From the NCBI GenBank assembly GCA_964521025.1, contig CAZFPK010000061.1, positions 1 to 17,315 on the forward strand: 17,315 nucleotides of DNA, written 5' to 3'. The position numbers were made by a program, and so were the translations under genes. How positions within the stretch are numbered: position 1 is the first letter of the stretch; every line of letters starts with the position of its first letter. The notes under the pieces were generated by a model. The model did no database searches. It worked only from the letters and a program-made list of their open reading frames with translations, and had not been told where the DNA came from. Shown one piece after another: positions 1-6,982 of this stretch. The stretch is from DRTC01 sp964521025. GTDB taxonomy: Bacteria > Cloacimonadota > Cloacimonadia > Cloacimonadales > TCS61.

Positions 1-338
1 TCTTCCGGATTCAATTCGATGGCTTTGCTGTAATCTGCGATCGCTTTTTCATATTGTTTTAAATCTGCATAACTATTTCCTCGATTGTAATAAGCAGCAG
101 TATATTCAGGATTCAATTCGATTGCTCTGCTATAATCCTTAATCGCTTTTTCATATTGTTTTAAATCTGCATAACTATTTCCTCGATTGATATAAGCAGC
201 AGCATCTTCAGGATTTAATGCGATTGCTCTGCTATAATCCTCAATCGCTTTTTCATATTGTTTTAATTCTGCATAACTATTTCCTCGATTGTAATAAGCA
301 GCAGCATCTTCAGGATTCAATTCGATGGCTTTTGAAAA
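1..338 (-). repeat. 102-bp in-frame tandem repeats encoding TPR units
   Basis: A 102-nt unit recurs at about 32, 134 and 235, each copy holding TCGCTTTTTCATATTG and GCATAACTATTTCCTCGATT. It encodes 34-residue TPR units in the minus-strand gene. The copies differ at only a few bases, which implies recent duplication or gene conversion. The array continues past the window start, so the copy number is unknown and may be misassembled. Confidence 0.9.
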
Positions 339-1904
339 AAGTTCTAGCGCTTTTACTTTTTCTCCTAATTCATAATAAATAAATCCTTTTATTCCATAAT
401 ACTTGTATTCTTCAATTTTGTCTTTACTCTTTTCTAATAAAGATAGAGATTCTTCAAATTTTTTATTAATAGGTAACTTAATAATTTCCTCGATTTCTTT
501 ACCTCTAATTTCCTCTTTTTCCCGAAAAATATCCAAATATCTTTTCACACTTTCTTGCTGCTGCCATTCAAATGCGCTTCGATATATTTCCAATTCAGAC
601 CGAATAAACTCTTTATTTTCTAATTCTTTTTTAGAAATCAAATTTTCCAATTCCCCAATTTTCTTCTGAATTCTTTTCTGCGGATAAATAAAACTCAAGA
701 ATTCGGAAATCCATCTGATGTTTTCCCGGTAAACTCCTCCCATGCGCATCTGATACCAGACGCGGTAAATGTATTCATTCAAGATAAAAAGTTCATTTTT
801 GAGGTGGTTTACTTTTTCCGCTCTTAACCAATGTGTATGTTTTAGTTTATTTAATTGTGCTTTCACTATTTCATCCGGCAGGTTAGAAGTTTCGGCAATA
901 TCTTTTGCTGCGAGTAAAGGAAAGATATGCAAACAGAGAACATCTATGACCAATCTCTGCTGCTGTGTTAAAGTTTCGGTTTCCTTCTGAAAATAGGGAG
1001 TGAGGTCGGAAACAAAGATCTTCATCATATCTCTGATACTCTTGACATCTCCGTTTTCGAGGAATTTGTATAACAGCATTATCAATCTGGGATTCCCGCC
1101 GGAAAGTAACCCGAAAACGCTGATATCGGATTTCATTTGCTGAAGGTTTTTTTTTAGTTTAACGGCATTATAATAATCACAAAATTTATCGAGCATTCTC
1201 ATTATTTCTTCGCTGTTCATTCCTTCCAGTTTCCGGGTTCGAAAAAAATGATAGAAAGGTTCTCCGTAATCTGCTAATTTCCCGGGAATTTGCACGGCTG
1301 TTGCTATCCAAAGCATAAAATTCGAGTTTTGGTAAAAAATATCGCGCAATCGTTTCATATCGGTTTCAGCGAGTTGTTTGCCAAAAACTTCCTGCAGGTT
1401 TTCAATAAAAAATATGAATTTTTTCCCAGTCTTTGTTTGTATCTTTAATAATGCATTCAAATACTGTCCGGTTAGTTCATACTCTTTTTCTTTTCTTTGT
1501 TTTGTACTACCGGTTATCCTGATGTTATTTATTTCCAGGATTTCTTTTTGGAATTTCCGACAATCAGACAGATTTTGCTGATATTCCAATTCCGATATAA
1601 TCAAGGATGCGAATTTTTTAAATAATCTGTATAAACTGTTAACAGTAAATAATTCTTCGGGACAAAGTATCGGAAACCAGTATTGTGAAAGCACTTCATC
1701 TTCTTTTATTTTATGAAAAAGTAATGCCAGGATATGTGATTTTCCTATTCCTCTGGCTCCGTAAATCAACCAGGACTGATTGGTTAATTTTCCTTTTTTA
1801 TCAGGAAGAATACTCTTTATAATTTGATCGCTTACTTTTTTGGAGATAAATTCTGTTGCTTTCAATTCTTCGGCTGTTTTTAATCTCGGGTCGTACGGAT
1901 ACAT
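1..1904 (-). CDS. AAA/STAND-like NTPase with C-terminal TPR repeats (3' end cut by window)
   Basis: This frame stays open from ATG 1904 to the window edge (634 codons) and begins MYPYDPRLKTAEEL. A Walker A motif, GARGIGKS, sits at about residues 49-56. A candidate Walker B, KFIFFIEN, is at 162-169, where the usual D-E pair is E-N. About 330 residues of helical sequence follow, then TPR units from about residue 501. One unit is divergent and at least three are nearly identical 34-residue units of the type YYNRGNSYADLKQYEKAI..YSRAIELNPE. The ribosome site GAGAGGA lies inside the last codons of the upstream NTPase gene, with only 2 nt between that stop and this ATG, so translation is probably coupled. 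The family suggests a signal-transduction or assembly NTPase that uses TPRs to bind a partner. No enzymatic effector domain is visible and the target is unknown. I am sure of the gene and the P-loop, less so of the family. Confidence 0.85.
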   Translation of the reverse strand, partial: MYPYDPRLKTAEELKATEFISKKVSDQIIKSILPDKKGKLTNQSWLIYGARGIGKSHILALLFHKIKEDEVLSQYWFPILCPEELFTVNSLYRLFKKFASLIISELEYQQNLSDCRKFQKEILEINNIRITGSTKQRKEKEYELTGQYLNALLKIQTKTGKKFIFFIENLQEVFGKQLAETDMKRLRDIFYQNSNFMLWIATAVQIPGKLADYGEPFYHFFRTRKLEGMNSEEIMRMLDKFCDYYNAVKLKKNLQQMKSDISVFGLLSGGNPRLIMLLYKFLENGDVKSIRDMMKIFVSDLTPYFQKETETLTQQQRLVIDVLCLHIFPLLAAKDIAETSNLPDEIVKAQLNKLKHTHWLRAEKVNHLKNELFILNEYIYRVWYQMRMGGVYRENIRWISEFLSFIYPQKRIQKKIGELENLISKKELENKEFIRSELEIYRSAFEWQQQESVKRYLDIFREKEEIRGKEIEEIIKLPINKKFEESLSLLEKSKDKIEEYKYYGIKGFIYYELGEKVKALELFSKAIELNPEDAAAYYNRGNSYAELKQYEKAIEDYSRAIALNPEDAAAYINRGNSYADLKQYEKAIKDYSRAIELNPEYTAAYYNRGNSYADLKQYEKAIADYSKAIELNPE

Positions 1905-1906
1905 CT

Positions 1907-3055
1907 TTAATTCCTCTCGAAATGTTTATTTTGTTTCCACCAGCCCGCCATTAATTTTGAGAGAAAAGCATATTCGTTACCTTCTCTTTTGATATATGCT
2001 TCGTCTTCGAGCCGGTTTAGAAGTTCATCCAATCGCTCTTTCGTTATATAATTATCGACATAAGAATAGAGAGTATCAAAATCTAATTTATCGTGGGAAA
2101 GATGACTCAAAATGATTTTTGCAGGTTTTTCCAGATTTTCTTCCTGCAAGTATTTTTTCAAGTGGTTATGAAATTCTTCTAATCCAAATTCTTCAGAATC
2201 AAAAATTCTGTTCAAGGCTTTATCCAAAATATCTGCATCGAGTTCCTTTTTTTCCGGTTCCGCTTGCCGGATTTCGTCTGCCAGAAGTTGGATAAAATAA
2301 GGCATTCCGTCTTTTATGTAAGGAAAAACATATTCCCGAGATTTTTTATCCAAAACAAAATCTTCGGAATAAAGTAAACAGCGAAAAAGGAGTAAACTAT
2401 TTTCCGGAGAGAATAAGGGGAATTTGAAGGTTTTATATTCATTCAATTTATCGGAAAGTCCTAATTTGGAAACTGTTCTGAACAGGTTTATCGAGCCGGT
2501 AAGAACAATTTTTAATTTTTTACATTTGTTTCTAAAATCACGAAATTTTCCCAGGAAAGATTCGACTGTTCTGTTCTTTTTCAAGGTTAAGATAAAATCA
2601 GGGAATTCGTCGATGAACAAGATAAATTCCTTTTTGGATAAAATATTTTCAAGATTCATTTTAATTTGTTCAATACTTATTTCTGAAATTTTTCCAAATT
2701 TAACATATTTATTTTCAGGAAACATTTCTGCAATTGTATTCCAACTGCTTTTTAGAAAACTTATCAATTTTTGGCTTTTACTTGGTTGGATAATTTGCTG
2801 ATAAATCTCTTTGTAGAACATACTTTCGTTTTGACAACCTTGAACAATAACATAAATTGTCGGCAGCTGCGGGTTCCGAACGATAAATTCTTTTAAGAAA
2901 CTTGTTTTTCCGGTTCTTCTGATTTGAGAAATTACGATATGTTTTGTGGTGTTCAATCTTTTTTTGAATGATTCAAATTCCTTATTGCGGTTAAAGAAAT
3001 CTTCACCGGAAACTACTGCACCGGGATTGATACTTATCTTTCTTAAAATTTCCAT
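1907..3055 (-). CDS. AAA+ ATPase, archaeal-type/STAND-like, with C-terminal winged-helix-like region
   Basis: This ORF of about 382 residues has a P-loop reading ISQIRRTGKTS at about residues 43-53 and a Walker B, FILFIDEFPDFI, at about 145-156. A sensor-like strand, KIVLTGSINLF, follows near residue 190. The arrangement resembles the ATPase domain found mainly in archaea (PF01637) and related prokaryotic AAA families. The last 80 or so residues (ILSHLSHDKLDFDTLYSYV and on, ending LMAGWWKQNK) look like a winged helix. Two ATGs lie in tandem at 3058 and 3055. The AGGAG is only 2 nt from the first and 5 nt from the second, so I chose the second. The stop is 2 nt before the next NTPase gene, which makes a two-gene operon. 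A 16-bp tandem repeat lies about 65-120 nt upstream and could be its operator. Substrate and partner are unknown. Confidence 0.85.
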   Translation of the reverse strand: MEILRKISINPGAVVSGEDFFNRNKEFESFKKRLNTTKHIVISQIRRTGKTSFLKEFIVRNPQLPTIYVIVQGCQNESMFYKEIYQQIIQPSKSQKLISFLKSSWNTIAEMFPENKYVKFGKISEISIEQIKMNLENILSKKEFILFIDEFPDFILTLKKNRTVESFLGKFRDFRNKCKKLKIVLTGSINLFRTVSKLGLSDKLNEYKTFKFPLFSPENSLLLFRCLLYSEDFVLDKKSREYVFPYIKDGMPYFIQLLADEIRQAEPEKKELDADILDKALNRIFDSEEFGLEEFHNHLKKYLQEENLEKPAKIILSHLSHDKLDFDTLYSYVDNYITKERLDELLNRLEDEAYIKREGNEYAFLSKLMAGWWKQNKHFERN

Positions 3056-3058
3056 CAT

Positions 3059-3336
3059 TTCTCCTCTAATTTATCCGGTGTCAAAAAAAAATTGGGAACA
3101 TAATTGGCAATAAATAATTTTATTTTATAACGATATTGTTATGAAACGAATCTGTTATGAAACGATATCGTTATTGATGAGAAAGGTTATTGAAAAAAAT
3201 TATACGTCGATATTTAGGTGAGTTAAAAGTGGTAGGATTAGAATCTCAAACTGTATTCGTAGTTCGGAACTTGTTCCGGTATAAAGAAACCGAACGGATT
3301 CAAATCATTTCTTTATTTATAAAAAAAGTTTTAATT
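3059..3336. other. Intergenic spacer with tandem and inverted repeats, no convincing gene
   Basis: This spacer lies between the NTPase start and the stop of the CitE-like gene. It holds an AGGAG ribosome site (about 3061-3065, minus), the 16-bp tandem repeat, and the left arm of a 20-bp inverted repeat. A plus-strand TTG-initiated frame crosses it, but that frame runs straight into the antisense of the CitE-like gene and I do not accept it. A TTGACA on the minus strand (3079-3084) is too close to the ATG to be an ordinary -35 element. Confidence 0.6.
3122..3174. repeat. 16-bp tandem repeat with embedded palindromes upstream of the NTPase pair
   Basis: GTTATGAAACGA occurs at 3138-3149 and 3154-3165. 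The full units GTTATGAAACGAATCT and GTTATGAAACGATATC are 16 nt apart, with a weaker copy before them (3122-3137) and a partial GTTAT after. AACGATATCGTT (3161-3172) is a perfect palindrome and AACGATATTGTT (3129-3140) differs from it at one base. A period near 1.5 helical turns and the position upstream of the ATPase start suggest a protein-binding site. That role is inference. Confidence 0.6.
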
Positions 3337-3365
3337 TTAAGATTTCGGAACAAGTTCCGAACTAC
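3259..3365. repeat. Perfect 20-bp inverted repeat; right arm inside the 3' end of the CitE-like gene
   Basis: GTAGTTCGGAACTTGTTCCG at 3259-3278 is repeated exactly, in inverse orientation, at 3346-3365, with 67 nt between. Each arm also contains a small palindrome of its own (CGGAAC-NN-GTTCCG). In the right arm the self-complementarity extends to 8 bp (TTCGGAAC/GTTCCGAA, 3344-3361). The right arm encodes the last residues, SSELVPKS, of the CitE-like protein. It could be a transcription-ending structure for that gene or a short mobile palindromic element. No T-tract follows the hairpin on the minus strand. Confidence 0.75.
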
Positions 3366-4239
3366 TTATCCTCTCAAACCTTTCAATAATCTTCCTTGCC
3401 TTTTTTATCATCGGCGGTCCGATAAATCTACCATCGATGATCGCTACTTTTTTCTGCTGCTTTTTCGCCTGTTCGTTCAACCTCAACAACTCTTTTGCCC
3501 GTTCAAATTCTTCTTTTGAAGGCGAATAATATTTATGTACAAGTTCGATTTCTTTCGGATGCAGCAGCAGCCTTCCCTCAAAACCGAGTGCTTTCGATAC
3601 TTTCAGATTTTTCTCCAGATCATCAAGGTCGTGAACATTTGTATGTAGCGTATCTATGGGAATAATTCCTGCTGTCCGGGTTGCCAGCACAATTTTTGCT
3701 CTTGGAAATAAAAGAGCGATATTGTTTTCGTCGTGAGTTCCCTGCAGATCATACAGAAAATCTTCACTTCCAAAACAGACTGCGATTATCCGATTGGATG
3801 AATCGCAAATTTTTCTAACAGATAAAACCGCTTCCGTTGTCTCGATTAAAGGAATGATCTTGAATTTTCCGGTTGGAAAGCCTTTTTCGCTTTCTGCCTG
3901 TTCTAATAATTTATCGAGAAAAATTATATCATTTTCATTTTGAGATTTAGGAAGGATAAAACCGAATATTCCTTCAATTGTTAATGTTTTTATCTCATCT
4001 TCGAGAAAACCACTTTCCCGATCATTCAGACGTACAAAAACCTGATAATTCTGGAATAAACCAGATTCTATTTTTTCTTTGATGATTCCCCGTGCTTTTA
4101 TCTTTTCCGTTTCGAGAACCGAATCTTCCAAATCGAGAATGAGAGCATCTGCCTTCGTTTTGGAAGCACTTAACATTAACTTCTCGTTATTTCCCGGAAC
4201 GAAAAGAAGGCTGCGAAGGATGTAGTAATTGGGATTCAT
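3337..4239 (-). CDS. CitE/HpcH-family CoA-ester lyase (citrate lyase beta-like)
   Basis: This 300-residue protein opens with the family signature LRSLLFVPGNNEKL and ADALILDLEDSV (about residues 8-41). It carries FVRLN at 68-72 and the two acidic Mg-ligand motifs, PLIETTEAV (E133) and CFGSEDF (D160). GFEGRLLLHPKEIE near 219-232 is the conserved C-terminal part. Family members cleave CoA thioesters such as citryl-, malyl-, citramalyl- or beta-methylmalyl-CoA in the cytoplasm. No alpha or gamma citrate lyase subunit lies nearby, so true citrate lyase is unlikely. The MaoC-type hydratase just upstream points to a hydratase/lyase pair, for example mesaconyl- or itaconyl-CoA to citramalyl-CoA and then acetyl-CoA plus pyruvate. 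This substrate assignment is inference. The start is ATG 4239 with only a weak AAG-type ribosome site. The last 8 residues come from an inverted repeat. Confidence 0.88.
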   Translation of the reverse strand: MNPNYYILRSLLFVPGNNEKLMLSASKTKADALILDLEDSVLETEKIKARGIIKEKIESGLFQNYQVFVRLNDRESGFLEDEIKTLTIEGIFGFILPKSQNENDIIFLDKLLEQAESEKGFPTGKFKIIPLIETTEAVLSVRKICDSSNRIIAVCFGSEDFLYDLQGTHDENNIALLFPRAKIVLATRTAGIIPIDTLHTNVHDLDDLEKNLKVSKALGFEGRLLLHPKEIELVHKYYSPSKEEFERAKELLRLNEQAKKQQKKVAIIDGRFIGPPMIKKARKIIERFERISSSELVPKS

Positions 4240-4261
4240 CTTATTTTTTTTATTTGGACTC

Positions 4262-4386
4262 GACTTGCTGCGAAGTGCGAGTTGAGTTTTAATTTATTAA
4301 CAAATATAAAAGATTTAATATATGTATAATCTGGCAAATTATTTGTCGCAATTTTTAAGTCGCACTCCCTGTGGTCGTAGCAACTC
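4262..4386. repeat. Two inverted copies of a GASTTGCTRCGA...AGTGCGASTT element
   Basis: Plus-strand 4262-4283 reads GACTTGCTGCGA then AGTGCGAGTT. The reverse complement of 4357-4386 reads GAGTTGCTACGA, then CCACAGGG, then AGTGCGACTT. The two match apart from an 8-nt insertion and a few substitutions, lie in opposite orientations, and fill much of the 179-nt spacer between the hydratase and lyase genes. They look like dispersed repeat elements. The first can also fold by itself (ACTCG 4258-4262 with CGAGT 4278-4282). Confidence 0.6.
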
Positions 4387-4400
4387 AAATGAATTTTCTT

Positions 4401-4417
4401 ACAAGATAGCATCTTGT
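4401..4417. repeat. Hairpin ACAAGAT-AGC-ATCTTGT directly after the MaoC-like stop
   Basis: A perfect 7-bp stem with a 3-nt loop begins 1 nt past the minus-strand stop codon at 4419-4421. No run of T follows on the minus strand, so it is not a classical intrinsic terminator. It contains AGATAGCATCTTG, which is shared with the spacers at 14914 and 16418. A similar TCGTARAACAAGAT follows the stop region of the VOC gene (6974-6990). Confidence 0.6.
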
Positions 4418-4418
4418 T

Positions 4419-4889
4419 CTACGAATCCTTTTTCGGAATCAATACATGCCTTCGAAAAGTCAACACTTTTTCATTTTTTTGATTAAAAGCTCGAGTCTCG
4501 ACATAAATAATTCCTCGATCCGGTTTTGTTTTTGATTCCCGAACTTCAAGGATTTCTGTTTCCGCATGAATCGTATCTCCGATAAAAACCGGTCCGTCGT
4601 GAGTAATTTTTTCATAATCGAGATTGGCTATTGCTTTCCCGCTGATCTCGGAAACTGTCATTCCTAAAACCATACTGAAAATAAGAGTTCCGACCACGAG
4701 CGCTTTTCCATAAGTTTCAGTTTCACAATATTTTTGGTCGAGATGCAGCGGATGATGATTCATGGTCAGCAGGCAGAAGAGGTTATTGTCGCTTTCCGTA
4801 ACGGTCTTGCCGGGAAAATGTTTGTAAATATCTCCGGCTTTGAATTCCTCCAGGTATCTGCCGAAAGATTTTTTCATTTCGTGGATCAT
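4419..4889 (-). CDS. MaoC-like (hot-dog fold) enoyl-CoA hydratase
   Basis: The protein has 156 residues from ATG 4889. That start has an AGGAG 5 nt upstream; the frame is open further up to 4961, but no ribosome site supports the longer form. RYLEEFKAGDIYKHFPGKTVTESDN is the usual N-terminal strand region. LTMNHHPLHLD (about residues 41-51) aligns with the (R)-hydratase motif [ST]GDxNPLHxD. His49 is present, but the position of the catalytic Asp is Asn44, with the same spacing of five. YGKALVVGTLIFSMVLGM and VFIGDTIHAETEIL match later conserved blocks. Members hydrate 2-enoyl-CoA substrates. Pairing with the downstream CitE-like lyase suggests a mesaconyl- or itaconyl-CoA-type hydratase. The two genes are 179 nt apart with repeats between, so cotranscription is likely but not certain. 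Confidence 0.85.
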   Translation of the reverse strand: MIHEMKKSFGRYLEEFKAGDIYKHFPGKTVTESDNNLFCLLTMNHHPLHLDQKYCETETYGKALVVGTLIFSMVLGMTVSEISGKAIANLDYEKITHDGPVFIGDTIHAETEILEVRESKTKPDRGIIYVETRAFNQKNEKVLTFRRHVLIPKKDS

Positions 4890-4976
4890 GATCGCTCCTG
4901 TTTTTTCCGGCGAAATATGCAAAAAAACGCGAAATGGATTTCCGTATTTTATAATTAACAAGATTGGAATATTGTT

Positions 4977-5690
4977 TTACAGGTATTTCTTCAGATCCAA
5001 AGCCAGAAGAGAAATTGCTTTTTTTATCCTTTTCTTTTCCAAAGGTTTGAAGAATTCAGAACGATGGATTGGTTTATTGACTTTTCGTTCACCTTCTAAA
5101 AAAGTAAATATCTGCAGTTTTACTTCCGGGAAATATGACATTAAAGTATGTGTTGAACTACTCCCAAAAGTAACTTGTTTCAAATCGCGATAATCTCCGC
5201 CAAGTTGACTTTCTAACTGGAATAAATAACAACTAATTTTAGGCTGAATAGTCTTCAGTAAACTGAAATCAACCAAAATCCTTTTCATCATAGCATTTTC
5301 AGTATATGATTTGCATTCGATGCCCATAATAAAATTCTGATCGATATTTACCTGTTTATCAACACTCAAACCAAAATAATATTTTTCCAGGTTGGAGAGA
5401 ATATAGTCTTTTATTTTTTGATCGGACATCTGATCGACATAATCTCTATTGATTGGAATTTTATATTTATGAGAATCGATAGATAAACGAGAATCTTCAC
5501 CACCAATACTCTTCCAGGCGATTTTGATAATTTCTTCTGTCAGATGTTCCTGGAGTTTTCCTTTCACACTTCTAACAACCCCACCGTAAGCTCTTTCTTC
5601 ATCTTCATTCGCATCTCGATCAACAACTTTTACGACATTATCATAAGTTACTACCAGTTCATCTATCTTCATTGTTATTTCAGATTTCAT
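4977..5690 (-). CDS. Putative type II restriction endonuclease, PD-(D/E)XK-like
   Basis: This 237-residue protein is encoded directly after, and overlapping by 11 nt, a DNA methyltransferase. I see a candidate nuclease core, VNID(117)QNFIMGIE(125)CK(127), which has a D-x7-E-x-K spacing after a predicted helix (KIKDYILSNLEKYYFGLSVD). A helix with K/R residues follows (TENAMMKRILVDFSLLKTI), then FQLESQLGGD. ATG 5690 is chosen because AGGA lies about 10 nt upstream; a TTG at 5696 and an ATG at 5672 are alternatives. I cannot name a close family. Calling it the restriction enzyme depends on both the E-x-K motif and the position next to the methyltransferase. If right, it cuts in the cytoplasm at sites left unmethylated by its partner. 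Confidence 0.7.
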   Translation of the reverse strand: MKSEITMKIDELVVTYDNVVKVVDRDANEDEERAYGGVVRSVKGKLQEHLTEEIIKIAWKSIGGEDSRLSIDSHKYKIPINRDYVDQMSDQKIKDYILSNLEKYYFGLSVDKQVNIDQNFIMGIECKSYTENAMMKRILVDFSLLKTIQPKISCYLFQLESQLGGDYRDLKQVTFGSSSTHTLMSYFPEVKLQIFTFLEGERKVNKPIHRSEFFKPLEKKRIKKAISLLALDLKKYL

Positions 5691-6843
5691 CGGCAAATAG
5701 TCCTAAATCATATCTTAAATTTTCTATTCTGTCTTCTGCTTTTCTACAATATTCTTCTGAAATATCAAGGCCAAGATAATTTCTTTTCAATCTCTTGGCG
5801 ACTACAGATGTAGTGCCGACTCCATTAAAAGGATCTAAAACCAGATCACCTTGATAACTGAAAAGTTTCAGAACTCTCTCGACCAGTTCTTCCGGGAACA
5901 TGGCAGGATGACCGAATTCTTTCATTTTTCTTTCCGGAGCGATAGACCATTTGGCAACAACCCACTTTTTAAATTCATCAGCAGAAATATCTATGTTTTC
6001 TTTTACTCCTGTTTTTTTCAGTGTTCCTTTGCAGAAAATTTCAATAAATTCCCAGGTATATTTCAAATAGGGATTACTCGGACTTTTCCAGCTTCCCCAG
6101 GCAGTATATTTGCAGTTGTAATTATTTTTTTCCCAGAGGATTTCTCCTTTCCAGATTAGTTTTTCCTTAATAAAGAAGTTGCTGATGATTTGATGGCTTG
6201 GAATATAATCCGAAAATAGTGGTTGAATATTAATAATTATTCTGCCGCCATATTTTAATACCCGGATGCATTCTTTAAATATTTTGAATAACTTTGAAAA
6301 ATAATCTTTCCAATATGAAGTATCCTGATCCTCTGCATAATCCAAACCGAAATTATAAGGCGGTGAAGTAAAAACCAGATCAATGGAATTATCCGGGATT
6401 TTCTTTAAAAATATTTCGGAATCTGCTGTAATGATCTTATTTTTATATTCTTCCGGAAATATATTTTCCTTTTGGGAGAAATTATTTCCTTGTGCATAGT
6501 AATACTGGTTTCTTTGCTGTTCCTTAACTTTCCTGCTTTTTACTTTTCTCTCTTTATTATAATCGACATAATTTCTTTTTTTTCCGTTAATGCCGTAACT
6601 TTTTATCTGTTCAATCGATTTAAGAATATCTTGAAAAATCTGCTTCTTTGTATAATAAGAAATACGAGAAGAAACTTGTTTTAGATTATTAAAATCAACT
6701 TCTCGCAGCAAGACAATAATCCTGTTATTGTCGCATTCGAGTTTTATCTCATTTTCATTGAATGAACTATTAAAAATTTTAATCGCATGTAAATCTCTTT
6801 CGTCTAACCGATCAGGATACTTTAACACAATTTCTTTATACAT
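5680..6843 (-). CDS. DNA methyltransferase, beta class (SPPY motif), type II R-M system
   Basis: In this 387-residue protein the catalytic motif IV, FTSPPYNFG (about 158-166), precedes the SAM-binding motif I, DPFNGVGTTSVVAK (about 337-350). This permuted order defines beta-class amino-methyltransferases. FLKKIPDNSIDLV leads into motif IV, GHPAMFPEELV lies at about 311-321, and NYLGLDISEEYC follows motif I. A TSPPY rather than DPPY core is more typical of N4-cytosine enzymes, though some N6-adenine enzymes have it too. The first 110 or so residues are an extension I do not recognise, lysine- and arginine-rich near its end. The start at 6843 has GGAG 7 nt upstream. The gene overlaps the putative endonuclease gene, which gives methyltransferase-first order and probable coupling. 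The recognition sequence cannot be read from the sequence. Confidence 0.92.
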   Translation of the reverse strand: MYKEIVLKYPDRLDERDLHAIKIFNSSFNENEIKLECDNNRIIVLLREVDFNNLKQVSSRISYYTKKQIFQDILKSIEQIKSYGINGKKRNYVDYNKERKVKSRKVKEQQRNQYYYAQGNNFSQKENIFPEEYKNKIITADSEIFLKKIPDNSIDLVFTSPPYNFGLDYAEDQDTSYWKDYFSKLFKIFKECIRVLKYGGRIIINIQPLFSDYIPSHQIISNFFIKEKLIWKGEILWEKNNYNCKYTAWGSWKSPSNPYLKYTWEFIEIFCKGTLKKTGVKENIDISADEFKKWVVAKWSIAPERKMKEFGHPAMFPEELVERVLKLFSYQGDLVLDPFNGVGTTSVVAKRLKRNYLGLDISEEYCRKAEDRIENLRYDLGLFADEI

Positions 6844-6982
6844 TAATTAACTCCATTCTATTGAAACACCAAATATTCCATAATATTCTTCTTTTTTTTA
6901 TTTAAGTTTTCCTTTAAATGAATCATCTTTTTTGTCAAATTTAATGTGCAATTAAAGTAATATTTAAAATCGAAATCTTGTT

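Noticed and set aside
1..338. Regular repeats that could be taken for a CRISPR array
   Set aside because: The period is 102 nt with no conserved repeat/variable spacer alternation, and the translation is a clear TPR array.
403..1581. Several plus-strand frames across the NTPase-TPR gene
   Set aside because: The minus strand is a continuous 634-codon frame with Walker A and TPR motifs. The plus frames are F/S-rich antisense shadows.
3259..3278. LexA-like box (GAAC..GTTC) near the NTPase operon
   Set aside because: The half-sites are 2 nt apart rather than the 4 nt of the Gram-positive box, and the sequence is an arm of a longer exact inverted repeat.
3259..3365. Miniature transposable element bounded by 20-bp terminal inverted repeats
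   Set aside because: I see no clear target-site duplication outside the arms and no second copy in the window, so I list it only as an inverted repeat.
3190..3519. Plus-strand frame beginning MKKIIRRYLGELK with a TTG start
   Set aside because: It begins in a repeat-rich spacer and then runs antisense through the well-supported CitE-like gene. It has no ribosome site at good spacing, and the second half is low-quality shadow sequence.
4890..4961. Longer N-terminus for the MaoC-like protein
   Set aside because: The extra 24 residues cover the AGGAG site of ATG 4889 and do not match the hot-dog fold start.
4840..5193. Plus-strand frame spanning the MaoC/endonuclease gap
   Set aside because: Antisense to both genes for most of its length, without a ribosome site or recognisable domain.
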